A stretch of 64,000 nt of DNA from DASVHS01 sp038244815 (GCA_038244815.1 JBBRTB010000008.1:62001-126000); one strand, 5' to 3'; numbered from the stretch's first letter, positions 1 to 8,604 are shown. Notes: generated from the sequence alone by a model not told the origin. Program-made: numbers and translations.

Positions 1-1129
1 CCTGGTCGTCGTCGGCGGCCACGTAGTAGTCATAGAAGGAGCTGTAGTCGCGCTGGATGTTGCGGCCCGACGGGGTGTAGTACTTCGAGGTGGTCAGGGC
101 CAGACCCGCTCCGTACTGCAGTGTGTAGACGCTTTGTACGAGGCCCTTGCCCCAGCTCGTCTCGCCGACGACCAGTCCGCGATCGTGATCCTGGATCGCT
201 CCTGCCACGATCTCCGAGGCCGAGGCGCTTCCACGATTCACGATGACCACCAGCGGCACCGACAGGCGATCGTGCTTGCCCGGCGCCACGTAGTCCTGCG
301 CGGAATCCGCGGTCCGACCCTTCGTGTAGACGATCATCTGTCCCTTCTCGAGAAAATGATCGGCCACGCCGACGGCGGCATCGAGCAAACCGCCGGGATT
401 CTGACGGAGGTCGAGCACGAGACGCTGCATGCCCTGCTCGTGCAGCTTGTCGATGGCCTCGTCGAGCTCACGCACGGTGGTGGCGGTGAAGTCCTTGATG
501 CGGATGTAGCCGACGCCCGGCTTCAACATCAGCACGTTCGAGATCGAGTTCGTGGGGATGGCCGCGCGAACGATGGTGAGCGGAATCGGCTCCTTGATGC
601 CGACGCGCATGATCTTGATGTGAACGGTCGTTCCCTTGGGGCCCTTGAGGCGCTTCACGACCTCGTCGAGCGAGAGGTCGTCGGTGGACGTACCCTCCAC
701 GTCCGAGATCACGTCGCCGGCGCGGATGCCCAGACGGGCGGCGGGCGTGCCTTCGAGAGGAGTGATGACCGTGACCTGGTCGTTGCGCTTGGTCACCAGG
801 ATACCCAGACCGTAGAACGTGCCTTTCTGGCGGTCCTGCATGTCCGAGTATTCCTTCGGTTCGAGGAACGACGTGTGCGGATCGAGCGTTCGCAGCATCC
901 CGTCGATCGACGAGTAGACGAACTTATCCGCGCCGATGTCCTCCGCAGAATTCGCGGTGACCGCACTGAGCAGGTCCGTGTACTCCTTGAGGCGCTTGTG
1001 CAGATCGTTCTGCATCGGAGCACCGAAAAGCCGATTCCCGTAGAATCCGCCAGCGAGGGTCGCTCCGACGAGTGCCACGAGCAGCGTCAACGAAAAGGTC
1101 CACTTCTGCGTTTTTTGAATGGCGGTCAT
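1..1129 (-). CDS. ctpA: C-terminal processing peptidase (S41), 3' end outside window
   Basis: This is a periplasmic or membrane-anchored serine protease of the CtpA/Prc family, which trims the C-termini of exported proteins. The visible 376 codons give an N-terminal signal/anchor (about residues 10-29), a PDZ domain (about 107-190, with GDVISDVEG) and the S41 catalytic core. The Ser-Lys dyad is visible: Ser303 in RGSASASE and Lys328 in TSWGKG, the 25-residue spacing known for Prc. The ATG at 1129 follows a purine-rich AGAGAGAA and a TATAAT box lies at 1168-1173. The gene is divergent from tatAC. Its C-terminus runs off the left edge. Confidence in the family is high. Confidence 0.95.
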   Translation of the reverse strand, partial: MTAIQKTQKWTFSLTLLVALVGATLAGGFYGNRLFGAPMQNDLHKRLKEYTDLLSAVTANSAEDIGADKFVYSSIDGMLRTLDPHTSFLEPKEYSDMQDRQKGTFYGLGILVTKRNDQVTVITPLEGTPAARLGIRAGDVISDVEGTSTDDLSLDEVVKRLKGPKGTTVHIKIMRVGIKEPIPLTIVRAAIPTNSISNVLMLKPGVGYIRIKDFTATTVRELDEAIDKLHEQGMQRLVLDLRQNPGGLLDAAVGVADHFLEKGQMIVYTKGRTADSAQDYVAPGKHDRLSVPLVVIVNRGSASASEIVAGAIQDHDRGLVVGETSWGKGLVQSVYTLQYGAGLALTTSKYYTPSGRNIQRDYSSFYDYYVAADDDQ

Positions 1130-1167
1130 GTTCTCTCTAGCACCGATGTGATACGTGCTCTAACGTG

Positions 1168-1173
1168 ATTATA
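1168..1173 (-). promoter_or_regulatory. Candidate -10 box (TATAAT) for ctpA
   Basis: A perfect TATAAT is read on the minus strand 39 nt upstream of the ctpA ATG. No good -35 hexamer is visible at 16-18 nt, so this is a plausible but unproven promoter in the ctpA/tatA divergent region. Confidence 0.4.
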
Positions 1174-1237
1174 GAGGCGGAGTATTCATTTCACGGGGGG
1201 TGTTCACTCTCCCGTCACCAGGAGTGAGGTTCTTCCT

Positions 1238-1558
1238 ATGTTCGGTCTCGGCGTCCCGGAACTCATGCTGATCTTCATCGTCGCCCTCGTCCTCTTCGGA
1301 CCGAAACGCCTCCCCGAGATCGGCCGGACGCTCGGAAAGGCCATGGGAGAGTTCAAAAAGGCCACCGACGAGCTGAAAAACACGGTCGAGCGCGAGGTGC
1401 GCATGGAGGAGTTGCGGCAGATCTCGGCTCCCATGGTCACGCCGGTCGAGACCGTTTCACGGACCGAGCCAGTGCCCGCGGCGGCCACGCCGGCCGAGAC
1501 CCCCGCTCCCCAACCTGAGGTCGCGAGCGACGCCGGCGCGGAAAAAACGCACGCGTGA
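1238..1558 (+). CDS. tatA: Sec-independent translocase subunit TatA/TatB
   Basis: This 106-residue subunit belongs to the twin-arginine translocase, which exports folded proteins. It shows the family plan: one N-terminal membrane helix (LGVPELMLIFIVALVLF), the FGPKRLPEIGR hinge, an amphipathic helix (LGKAMGEFKKATDELKNT) and a Pro/Ala-rich unstructured tail. A GGAGTGAGG stretch precedes the ATG. The stop codon overlaps the tatC start (TGATG), so the two are translationally coupled. TatA and TatB cannot be separated from sequence alone. No second copy is in the window, so one protein may serve both roles. Confidence 0.92.
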   Translation: MFGLGVPELMLIFIVALVLFGPKRLPEIGRTLGKAMGEFKKATDELKNTVEREVRMEELRQISAPMVTPVETVSRTEPVPAAATPAETPAPQPEVASDAGAEKTHA

Positions 1559-2337
1559 TGACCACCTCGCAGGCTGACGCCGGCGCCGCGGCACCTCCCG
1601 AACACGAAGAGCGCGAGCTCAGCAAGATGTCGTTCCTCGAGCATCTCGAGGAACTGCGCAAGCGGCTGATGTGGTCGTTCATCGCCCTGGCCATCGGATT
1701 CGGCGTCTGCTGGCGCTACGCCGACTGGATCTTCACGTGGATGCAGAAGCCGCTGGCGCAATACCTGCCGACCGGCGACAAGCTCGCCTACACCAAGCTC
1801 ACCGGCCCGTTCTTCCTCTACATGAAGGTGGCCTTCTTCGCCGGCCTTTTCCTGGCTTCCCCGTTCATCCTGTTCCAGCTCTGGCTGTTCATCTCGCCGG
1901 GACTCTACAAGCGCGAGCGGCGCTACGCGGCGCCGTTCATCCTCTTCGCGTCGCTGTTCTTCATCTCCGGAGGCTACTTCGGATACCGGTGGATCCTCCC
2001 GGCCACCTGCAGCTTCTTCATCGAGACGGGGAAGAACTTCAAGCAGGTAGTCACGGTCGACGACTACTTCTCGTTCGCCAGCGTGATCATTCTGGCTACT
2101 GGTCTGGTTTTCGAGACGCCCATCCTCATCTTCTTCCTGGCCCGACTGGGCATCGTCACGCCGGCGTTCCTGCTGCAGAAGTCGAAGATCGCCATCGTCC
2201 TGGCGTTCGTGATCGCCGCGGTGGTGACGCCCACCCCGGACATGGTCACGCAGACCGCGCTGGCGGTTCCGATGATCGTTCTCTACTTCATCGGCGTGGC
2301 CGTGGCCTACATGTTCGGAAAGAAGTACGACACGTAG
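1558..2337 (+). CDS. tatC: Twin-arginine translocase subunit TatC
   Basis: This is the multi-spanning TatC receptor that binds twin-arginine signal peptides. The conserved N-terminal FLEHLEELRKRL motif precedes the first helix, and about six membrane segments follow over some 259 residues, with the cytoplasmic VVTPTPDMVTQ region before the last helices. I use the ATG at 1558, which overlaps the tatA stop; an in-frame GTG at 1555 is also possible. Length and hydropathy are normal for the family. The Tat pair could export cofactor-containing proteins encoded nearby, which is an inference. Confidence 0.95.
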   Translation: MTTSQADAGAAAPPEHEERELSKMSFLEHLEELRKRLMWSFIALAIGFGVCWRYADWIFTWMQKPLAQYLPTGDKLAYTKLTGPFFLYMKVAFFAGLFLASPFILFQLWLFISPGLYKRERRYAAPFILFASLFFISGGYFGYRWILPATCSFFIETGKNFKQVVTVDDYFSFASVIILATGLVFETPILIFFLARLGIVTPAFLLQKSKIAIVLAFVIAAVVTPTPDMVTQTALAVPMIVLYFIGVAVAYMFGKKYDT

Positions 2338-2403
2338 TCCTCAGGACCTGGGAGCGAGTCGGAGAGCATGCGCTCCCGTGGTCCGCTCCTGGAGGTCCGG
2401 CCT

Positions 2404-2616
2404 CTACCGTTCGATTTCGAAATCGCCGCCGAGGTCGGGAATGGCCTCGTTGAAAACGATGACCGTTTCGGCGACAGGGAAGAGCACGGTGTGGTTCCGC
2501 TGCTGCACTTCCATCACCACTTCGTAGAAGCCTTCGCTGATCGACACCAGCGTGCCGGCTTTGCCTTTGACTTCGAGAGTTCGATTGAAGACCGAGACCT
2601 TGGACGGAATCTCCAT
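2404..2616 (-). CDS. Small conserved-looking protein of unknown function
   Basis: This 70-residue acidic protein has no signal peptide or membrane segment. It looks like a compact beta-rich domain: alternating hydrophobic residues run through KVSVFNRTLEV, GTLVSISEGFYEVVMEV and HTVLFPVAETVIVF. I do not recognise the family. It sits between tatC (convergent) and the parvulin isomerase gene (same strand, upstream), with a hairpin at 2665-2688 between it and the latter. A coding call is supported by the uninterrupted frame, ATG start and protein-like composition. Function cannot be stated. Confidence 0.6.
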   Translation of the reverse strand: MEIPSKVSVFNRTLEVKGKAGTLVSISEGFYEVVMEVQQRNHTVLFPVAETVIVFNEAIPDLGGDFEIER

Positions 2617-2664
2617 GCGCGGCTAACAGTACGGGGCGCCCACGGCAGAGTCAACAGCGATCGT

Positions 2665-2688
2665 AGGGCCGACTCTTCAGTCGGCCCT
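2665..2688. terminator. Perfect 10-bp hairpin after the parvulin gene
   Basis: AGGGCCGACT and AGTCGGCCCT pair perfectly around a 4-nt CTTC loop. The hairpin lies just downstream of the minus-strand parvulin stop codon. No long T run follows, so it may be a transcript-end stabiliser or a dispersed repeat rather than a classical terminator; a similar GGGCCG hairpin occurs at 52787. Confidence 0.5.
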
Positions 2689-2702
2689 TCTGGTTCACCG
2701 CT

Positions 2703-3665
2703 TTACGGCTTCTTGGCCGGCTTTGCCGGCTTCTTCGAGGACGAGGCCGGAGGCTGCGGCGCCGCTTCCATGGCTGGCTCGGGCTTGGCCGGAGGCGGCG
2801 GGGCGAAGTACGCGTCGTTGAATGTGGCGTTGGCGTTCTTCTTCATCTCGTCGAGCTTTTCCTTGAGCAGGCGCTGGCGTTCGCTCTTCTCGAGCTGCGC
2901 CTTCACCTGGGCGAACGGCGTGGTCTCGTGCGACTCGACTTTGATGATGTGGTAGCCGTACTGCGTGCGCACCGGTCCGACGATCTCGCCCGGCTTGGCC
3001 GCGAACGCGGCCTTCTCGAACTCCTCGACCATCTGCCCGCGTCCGAATGAGCCGAGCTCACCGCCGCGCGCGCCCGAGCCCTTGTCGTCCGACTCGGCCT
3101 TGGCCAGCTCCTCGAAGGATGCACCGCCTTCGAGCTTCTTCTTGATCCCTTCTGCCTTGGCCTTCGCTTCTTCCTCGGTCAGCTCTTTCTTGCCAGCCTG
3201 GGCGGCCGGGCTTCCCTTGAAGGCGATGAGGATGTGACGGGCAGAGACTTTCTCCTGCTCGGCCTTGTTCGCGTCGTAGGCCTTCTGAAGATCGGCGTCA
3301 CTGACGGTGATGCCCTTCTCGATCTTCTGCAGCTCAGCGTTGGCGACGAGATTTTCCTTCATCAGCGCCAGCTGCTGGATCACCTCGGGGTCGTTCTCGA
3401 GCTTGTCCTTCATTCCCTGCGCGGCCAGCATCTTCATGCGGAGGTAATCCTCCGCGAACTGACGCTTGCCCGGGCCCTGTGCGAACTGCTGGTACTCGGC
3501 CGGAAGGGTCTTGATGGCGCTTTCGAACTCCGACTGCCGGATGGTGACGTCGCCGGCTGCGACGATGATCGGGTCGGTCGAGGCCGTCGTCTGCGGCTTA
3601 TCCTGTGCGATCGCGCCGATGGCGCTCAGCGCGAGGATCGCAATGAGTATCGTGGTTTTCTTCAC
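2703..3665 (-). CDS. Exported parvulin-type peptidyl-prolyl isomerase (SurA/PrsA-like)
   Basis: This is a periplasmic foldase catalysing prolyl cis/trans isomerisation. It has a signal peptide (MKKTTILIAILALSAIGAIA), a SurA_N-like helical region (about 25-130) and one PpiC/parvulin domain (about 135-245) with ARHILIAF, GELGSFGRGQMV and the closing YGYHIIKVE. The C-terminus is a Pro/Ala/Lys-rich tail (PPPPAKPEP ... KPAKPAKKP), probably disordered. At 320 residues with a single parvulin domain it is closer to PrsA or PpiD-like proteins than to two-domain SurA. It lies downstream of the aminotransferase gene on the same strand. Confidence 0.9.
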   Translation of the reverse strand: MKKTTILIAILALSAIGAIAQDKPQTTASTDPIIVAAGDVTIRQSEFESAIKTLPAEYQQFAQGPGKRQFAEDYLRMKMLAAQGMKDKLENDPEVIQQLALMKENLVANAELQKIEKGITVSDADLQKAYDANKAEQEKVSARHILIAFKGSPAAQAGKKELTEEEAKAKAEGIKKKLEGGASFEELAKAESDDKGSGARGGELGSFGRGQMVEEFEKAAFAAKPGEIVGPVRTQYGYHIIKVESHETTPFAQVKAQLEKSERQRLLKEKLDEMKKNANATFNDAYFAPPPPAKPEPAMEAAPQPPASSSKKPAKPAKKP

Positions 3666-3739
3666 AACTTCTCCTTTGTTCGATAGAGGACTCGGAAACG
3701 GAACGGCTGGGGTAGCGGCGGGATTCCCAGCGGGAATGG

Positions 3740-4969
3740 CTAGAGTTTCCTGACGGCCTCGGCCAGGCGCCGGACACCTTCCTTGATGCGCTCCATCGAC
3801 GCGGCGTAACTGATGCGCACGCAGTCGTCGTTGCCAAAGGCGATTCCGGGCACGACCGCGACCCGGGCCTCGTCGAGCAGGAATGTGGCGAACGAAGTCG
3901 AGTCGCGAATCCCGCTCTTGCCGAAAAACCCCTTCACTTCCGGGAAAACATAGAACGCCCCGTCGGGTTCGGCGCAGCGGAAACCGTCGATGTCGTTGAG
4001 CGCCGGAACGAGAAAGGCTCGCCGCTCGGCATAGGCCTCGAACATCGGCCGCACGGCCTCGTCGTCACCACTGAGGGCCTCGATGGCCGCGGCCTGGGCG
4101 ATGGTGTTCGGATTGGAGGTGGAATGGCTCTGGATGCGCGAAAGAGCGGCGATGATCTCCGGATGGGCAACGGCGTAGCCGAGACGCCATCCCGTCATTG
4201 CGAACGTCTTGGACATGGAGTTGACAACGATGATGTTCTGCGGGTACTGGTCGAACCAGCTCATCGCCGACACGTGCCTGACTCCGTCGTAGACGAACAG
4301 CTCGTAGGTCTCGTCGAAGATCAGAAACAGGTCGCGGGCGATGCACCACTCGATGATCCTGCGCAACTCCGGCTCTTCGATCACCGCGCCGGTTGGATTG
4401 CACGGTGAATTGAGAATGACACCGCGCGTTCTCTCCGTCTCCACTCGCTCGACGGCCTCGAAAGTGGGACGGTAACGATTGGCCTGTTCGGTCGCCGCGA
4501 ACACCGGCTTGCCCCCGGCGAAGGCGACCTGGGCAGGAAAACTCACCCAGTACGGACAAGGGATGATCACCTCGTCCCCGTCGCTCACCAGGGCCAGCAT
4601 GGCGTTGAAAAGCTCCTGCTTCCCTCCGCTGCCGGCGATCACGTTGTCCGAATCGAGGTGCGTGCCATAGCGCCTGTTGTATCGGGCGGCGATCGCTTCC
4701 CGAAGAGCTTTGGTGCCATTGGCGTGGGTGTATTTCGTCAACCCCTGATCGATCGCTCGTTTCCCCGCACTGCCGATGTGGGCCGGCGTCGCGAAATCAG
4801 GCTCGCCCGGACCGAAGTCGACGATGTCGACGCCTTTCGCCGTGAGCGCGCCGGCGCGGGCCAGAACCGACAGCGTCGGCGACTCGGAGATGCCGAGGAC
4901 CCGTTTGGAGAACCGGATATCGCGGTTGGTGGCAGTGGTCAACGAGGAGCTCCACTGCCTTTTTACCAT
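3740..4969 (-). CDS. Class I/II pyridoxal-phosphate aminotransferase (aspartate aminotransferase-like)
   Basis: This is a fold-type I PLP enzyme transferring amino groups between an amino acid and a 2-oxo acid. Family marks visible are GPGEPDFATP near the N-terminus, NSPCNPTGAV, the DETYELFVYDG aspartate segment, the PLP-lysine in NSMSKTFAMTGWRLGYA, and the C-terminal arginine in DCVRISYAAS. I chose the ATG at 4969, five bases after the stop of the upstream antiporter gene; an earlier in-frame start would overlap that gene. The length of about 409 residues is usual. Aspartate or aromatic specificity cannot be assigned from sequence alone. Confidence 0.92.
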   Translation of the reverse strand: MVKRQWSSSLTTATNRDIRFSKRVLGISESPTLSVLARAGALTAKGVDIVDFGPGEPDFATPAHIGSAGKRAIDQGLTKYTHANGTKALREAIAARYNRRYGTHLDSDNVIAGSGGKQELFNAMLALVSDGDEVIIPCPYWVSFPAQVAFAGGKPVFAATEQANRYRPTFEAVERVETERTRGVILNSPCNPTGAVIEEPELRRIIEWCIARDLFLIFDETYELFVYDGVRHVSAMSWFDQYPQNIIVVNSMSKTFAMTGWRLGYAVAHPEIIAALSRIQSHSTSNPNTIAQAAAIEALSGDDEAVRPMFEAYAERRAFLVPALNDIDGFRCAEPDGAFYVFPEVKGFFGKSGIRDSTSFATFLLDEARVAVVPGIAFGNDDCVRISYAASMERIKEGVRRLAEAVRKL

Positions 4970-4973
4970 TACA

Positions 4974-6155
4974 TCAGGCAAATCGCCGTGCGAACGTCGT
5001 GCGCAGCCCGCTCCAGGCCCGAGGAACACCGCGCTCGAAGATCAGAATCCGCAGGATCTCCAGCACGCACCAGCCCAGATAGACGTAGATCATCACATGG
5101 CGGGATGAGGGGATCACGAACTGGATGAACCAGAACGCGAACAGCACCAGGGCCTCGTGAAACTTGAGCTGGAGGTTCAGGAGCAGCAGGAATCCGAGGA
5201 AACTCTGCAGAACCGTGAGCAGGATCTCCTGGCGCTGCATGGCGTCGAACTGCAGCGGCTTGATCGTCCCGGCACTGATCACAAACAGGACCGGGATCAT
5301 TGCCGAGAGGATGCTCCATTGATTGATGTTCGACGACACCATGTTCATCAGGGCCACGTTCGCCGTCTTCACTTTTCTGGCCCAGTAGAACGCCGAGAGC
5401 TTCTCCGGAAACTCGGAGAGGAACGGCGCCACCCACTGCACGAACACGAACGTCGACACGCCCAGCGACCCGGCGATGGCCAGCATGGAGTTCAGGAACG
5501 GATGGGCAGCGAGATAGAGGATGGCCCCGCCGGCCACGAACAATCCCCAGATGGCGGCCGTGCGCATGCGCGGCTGCAAGGACATGACCCTGCGCGGGAC
5601 GGCGCCCAGGTCGTCGAGCGCTTCCTCGTTCTCTTCCTTCGGCGGGATCTTCCAGAGCACGAAGAGATACAGAACGTAGAAGCCCGTCAGCGGAAACGCG
5701 TCCCAGAGCGTAAGCGTCCCTTTCCACCAGATGAAAACGAAATAGAGGATGGGCAGCAGCAGTCCGAACACCTCGATGGAGTGCTCCTCCTCCAGCTCCA
5801 CGTCGATGAACTTCTTCGACTGTTTCCACCCGAACGCGGCGGCGACGAAATAGATCATCGGCCACCCCAGGCCGACCAACAGCCGCAGACTGCCCGTGAA
5901 ATTGGCGATGGCCAGATGCGTCTTCGACGGATCCCTTCCCGCCTCCCACGCGATCACAGCCTCGACGGCGAACTCGGGAAGGGTCTGCAGCCATGCCAGA
6001 ATTGCCAGGGCCAGCCCCTGCGACATCAGGAACTGCGCCGCTTCCGCTCCCCAGGCAATCACGAACGCCGAGATCAGGATGCTCGGAAACGTCCAGATCG
6101 CCGACCAGGCCGTCGGTGTCGAAGCCACAGCTTCTCGGATCAGCTTCAGTATCAT
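4974..6155 (-). CDS. Sodium/calcium exchanger family (CaCA) membrane protein
   Basis: This 393-residue integral membrane protein has about ten helices and two inverted alpha repeats. The first repeat contains LQTLPEFAVEAVIAWEAG followed by HLAIANFTGS; the second contains WVAPFLSEFPEKLSAFYWAR followed by NMVSSNINQW. The Pro-Glu pairs and the Asn residues match the cation-binding alpha motifs of the Ca2+:cation antiporter superfamily. An acidic central loop (EENEEALDD) separates the halves. It would exchange Ca2+ or another cation against Na+ or H+. Its start lies only 19 bp from the divergent trmH start. Confidence 0.85.
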   Translation of the reverse strand: MILKLIREAVASTPTAWSAIWTFPSILISAFVIAWGAEAAQFLMSQGLALAILAWLQTLPEFAVEAVIAWEAGRDPSKTHLAIANFTGSLRLLVGLGWPMIYFVAAAFGWKQSKKFIDVELEEEHSIEVFGLLLPILYFVFIWWKGTLTLWDAFPLTGFYVLYLFVLWKIPPKEENEEALDDLGAVPRRVMSLQPRMRTAAIWGLFVAGGAILYLAAHPFLNSMLAIAGSLGVSTFVFVQWVAPFLSEFPEKLSAFYWARKVKTANVALMNMVSSNINQWSILSAMIPVLFVISAGTIKPLQFDAMQRQEILLTVLQSFLGFLLLLNLQLKFHEALVLFAFWFIQFVIPSSRHVMIYVYLGWCVLEILRILIFERGVPRAWSGLRTTFARRFA

Positions 6156-6174
6156 CAGGCGGCGCGCATTCTAC

Positions 6175-6939
6175 ATGTCAGGTGCCATCACCAGCCGTCA
6201 GAACCCCTGGTTCAAGCGAGTGCGGGAAGCACAGCGCGAGCATCGCCATGAGATCGTGATCGAGGGACCGAAGCAGGTGCAGGACGCGATACGCGCCGGT
6301 TGGAACGCCGTGGCCGTCTTTCACCGGTCCTCGGGGACCCAGGCCTCGGGCCTCGGGACTCGGGCCTCGGATTCCGGCTTCACACTCTCGTCCGAATTGT
6401 TCGACTCACTCGCCGGCACGAAGTCTCCACAGAACGTGATCGGGTTGTTCGAGCGCCCGCGTTTCACACTGAGTGATGTGTTGTCCGAGGCCCGAGGCCC
6501 GAGGCCCGAGGGCTCGCTCCTCGTCGCCCTCGACTCCGTGCAGGATCCGGGGAATGTCGGGACGATCGTGCGGCTGGCTGCCGCGTTCGACTGCGCGGGC
6601 GTCGTGCTGTTGCCGGGATGCGCGGATGCGTACGCGCCGAAAGCGATTCGCGCCTCGGCGGGAGCGGTGTTGTCGGTTCCGGTCGCGAACGCCACGGCCG
6701 CCGAGCTCGTGGCGTCGAAGCGTCCCCTCTTCGCCGCGGATGCGCATGGCCAGGATGTGCCGCTGCCGCGCGACGCCATCGTCGTGTTCGGCAGCGAAGG
6801 TCGCGGCGTTTCCGAGGAGATCCGTCTGGCCGCCACGCCGGTGTCGATCGCCATGTCGTCGCGTGTGGAGTCGCTGAATGTTGCCGCCGCGGCGGCGATC
6901 CTTCTGTCGAGGAGCTACGAGGCGCACCGTGGCCGGTAA
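6175..6939 (+). CDS. TrmH/SpoU-family RNA 2'-O-methyltransferase
   Basis: This is a SAM-dependent 2'-O-ribose methyltransferase acting on rRNA or tRNA. The N-terminal substrate-binding domain (NPWFKRVREA ... VIEGPKQVQDAI) is followed by the SpoU catalytic knot with its three motifs: LDSVQDPGNVGTIVRLAAAF, VFGSEGRGVSEE and SRVESLNVAAAAAILL. Two GC-only heptad repeats are inserted in frame in the linker (6329-6371 and 6484-6511), encoding ASGLGTRAS and EARGPRPEG; homologues would not be expected to have these. The ATG at 6175 is supported by the domain start. The rsmI GTG start overlaps its end. The target nucleotide is unknown. Confidence 0.92.
   Translation: MSGAITSRQNPWFKRVREAQREHRHEIVIEGPKQVQDAIRAGWNAVAVFHRSSGTQASGLGTRASDSGFTLSSELFDSLAGTKSPQNVIGLFERPRFTLSDVLSEARGPRPEGSLLVALDSVQDPGNVGTIVRLAAAFDCAGVVLLPGCADAYAPKAIRASAGAVLSVPVANATAAELVASKRPLFAADAHGQDVPLPRDAIVVFGSEGRGVSEEIRLAATPVSIAMSSRVESLNVAAAAAILLSRSYEAHRGR
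6329..6371 (+). repeat. In-frame heptad repeat (CCTCGGG)n inside trmH, copy 1
   Basis: Six degenerate heptads of CCTCGGG occupy 43 nt of the trmH coding region, encoding a peptide with ASGLGTRAS. The same motif in the opposite orientation (CCCGAGG) recurs at 6484, 41984, 47869 and 53458. One unit (6336-6343) is degenerate and 8 nt long. Confidence 0.8.
6484..6511 (+). repeat. In-frame heptad repeat (CCCGAGG)4 inside trmH, copy 2
   Basis: Four heptads, the first with one mismatch, are read as EARGPRPE just before the catalytic LLVALDSVQDPG motif. The orientation is opposite to copy 1, about 110 nt upstream in the same gene. Confidence 0.85.
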
Positions 6940-7753
6940 GCTCATCCTGGTGGGCACGCCCATCGGCAACCTGTCGGACCTTTCGCCCCGCGCGATCGAG
7001 GCGCTGAAGTCGGCGGACCTCATCCTCTGCGAAGACACGCGCCACAGCCGGAACCTCCTCACGCACTTCGGCATCGAGACCGCCACCGAGAGCTATCACG
7101 AGCACAACGAGGACGACAAAGCGCCGCGGCTCATCGAGCGGATGCTGGCCGGCGCGACGCTCGCGCTCGTGAGCGATGCCGGCATGCCGGTGGTCTCCGA
7201 TCCCGGCTATCGCGTCGTACGGCTCGCTCGTGAGGAAGGCATCGCCGTCGAGCCGGTCCCGGGCCCGTTCGCGGGAGTGCTGGCGCTCGCCGCTTCCGGC
7301 CTCCCGCCCCTCCCCTTCACGTTCCTCGGATTCGCGCCGCATCGCGAAGGACAGCGCCGCGATTTCTACCGTCGGGCCGCCGAGCTTGGCCACACCGTGG
7401 TCATCTACGAGTCACCGGAACGGGTGATCACGTCACTCGAGAATGCGCGCGAGTCGTTTGGCAACGCCGAGGGCGCAGTGGCACGCGAGCTGACGAAGAT
7501 GCACGAGGAGATCGTCAGCGGGACGATCGATTCGCTGCTGGAGACGTTCCGCTCGCGGCAGTCCGTCAAAGGCGAGATCACCATCGTCCTGGGCGCACGC
7601 GTTGTGGCGGCCGCGGAGACATCGAGGGAAGAGGTCGTCGCAGAATTCGAGCGCCTGCGCCACTCCGGGATGCGGCGCAACGACGCCGTGAAGGCGGTCG
7701 CCGAGAAATTCAGGATGCGCAAGAACGACGTCTACAGGATGCTGCTCGACTAA
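6929..7753 (+). CDS. rsmI: 16S rRNA (cytidine1402-2'-O)-methyltransferase RsmI
   Basis: This SAM-dependent tetrapyrrole-methylase-fold enzyme methylates C1402 of 16S rRNA. Diagnostic segments are the N-terminal LVGTPIGNLSDLSPRAIEAL, CEDTRHSRNLL, the SYHEHNE segment, LVSDAGMPVVSDPG and VPGPFAGVLALAASGLP, followed by a C-terminal helical part ending in KNDVYRMLLD. I start it at the GTG at 6929, where the family homology begins; this overlaps the trmH stop by 11 bp and suggests a two-gene rRNA-modification operon. The stop overlaps the convergent pgsA stop. Confidence 0.95.
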   Translation: MAGKLILVGTPIGNLSDLSPRAIEALKSADLILCEDTRHSRNLLTHFGIETATESYHEHNEDDKAPRLIERMLAGATLALVSDAGMPVVSDPGYRVVRLAREEGIAVEPVPGPFAGVLALAASGLPPLPFTFLGFAPHREGQRRDFYRRAAELGHTVVIYESPERVITSLENARESFGNAEGAVARELTKMHEEIVSGTIDSLLETFRSRQSVKGEITIVLGARVVAAAETSREEVVAEFERLRHSGMRRNDAVKAVAEKFRMRKNDVYRMLLD

Positions 7754-8355
7754 TGCCGCAGCACGGCCCGTGAGAACTTCACGAAGTAGTCGACGCCGCT
7801 GACGAGCGCGAACACCATCACCACCCAGAGCGCGATGTTGCCGATGAACAGGAACTCGCCGAGCTCGTGTCCGAGGATCAGCAGCGATACGGCCACCACC
7901 TCGGAGACCATCTTGCTCTTCCCGAGCGGTGAAGCGGCGATCGTCACACCCTGCTGCGCGGCGATCGAGCGCAGGCCGGAGACGGCGAATTCACGACCGA
8001 TGATAATCACGACCATCCACGCTTTCGCGTAGCGGAGCTCGACGAGTGAGATGAACGCGGCCGACATCAGGAGTTTGTCGGCGATGGGATCGAGCAGGAC
8101 GCCGAGGCGGGTGATCTGGTTGCGCCGGCGGGCGATGAAGCCGTCGAAGAAGTCCGTGGCCGCCGCCACGAGGAAGATGGCCAGGCCGGCGTACTCGCGG
8201 CCGGAAAACTTCGTCAGGAGAACGACGACGAGGAAGGGAACGAGGAAGATGCGGAACAGCGTCAGCGAGTTCGGAAGGTTCCAAACCTCGTTCGACAGTT
8301 TCTCTCGCGGGACCAGAAGAAGATTCGGCGCCGCTTCCGGAGGAGGGGCAGACAT
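7750..8355 (-). CDS. pgsA: CDP-diacylglycerol-glycerol-3-phosphate 3-phosphatidyltransferase
   Basis: This membrane enzyme makes phosphatidylglycerophosphate from CDP-diacylglycerol and glycerol-3-phosphate, the committed step to phosphatidylglycerol and cardiolipin. The CDP-alcohol phosphotransferase signature is intact: DGFIARRRNQITRLG followed by LLDPIADK. WNLPNSLTLFRI marks the first helix. Several membrane segments follow and GREFAVSGLRS is typical of PgsA. I chose the ATG at 8355 because homology starts soon after; an in-frame ATG at 8451 would add 32 low-complexity residues. Neither start has a clear ribosome-binding site. Confidence 0.9.
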   Translation of the reverse strand: MSAPPPEAAPNLLLVPREKLSNEVWNLPNSLTLFRIFLVPFLVVVLLTKFSGREYAGLAIFLVAAATDFFDGFIARRRNQITRLGVLLDPIADKLLMSAAFISLVELRYAKAWMVVIIIGREFAVSGLRSIAAQQGVTIAASPLGKSKMVSEVVAVSLLILGHELGEFLFIGNIALWVVMVFALVSGVDYFVKFSRAVLRH

Positions 8356-8496
8356 CGGGGGTTCACGCTCGTTCGCGGAACCAGAATAGTCGTTTCGCCT
8401 GGCCGTGGGAAGCATCTCGGTCACTGGAATAGCTGCCCCTGCGATTGACATTCCCCATGCAGCATCTAGAATCGCCGTCCCACCACGGTGGTCATT

Positions 8497-8583
8497 GCGA
8501 AAGTGGCGGAATTGGTAGACGCGCAGGTCTCAGAAGCCTGTGACCTTTCGGTCATGGGGGTTCGATTCCCCCCTTTCGCACCA
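8497..8583 (+). tRNA. tRNA-Leu (anticodon CAG), CCA encoded
   Basis: An 87-nt class II tRNA. The acceptor stem is GCGAAAG/CTTTCGC with encoded ACCA. The anticodon stem-loop is CAGGT CTCAGAA GCCTG, with CAG at the centre of the 7-nt loop. A long variable arm (TGACC TTTC GGTCA) and a T arm of GGGGG/CCCCC around TTCGATT complete the fold. The long variable arm and anticodon identify leucine reading CTG. Confidence 0.97.
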
Positions 8584-8604
8584 ATGACCTCTTGCTGACT
8601 CGCT

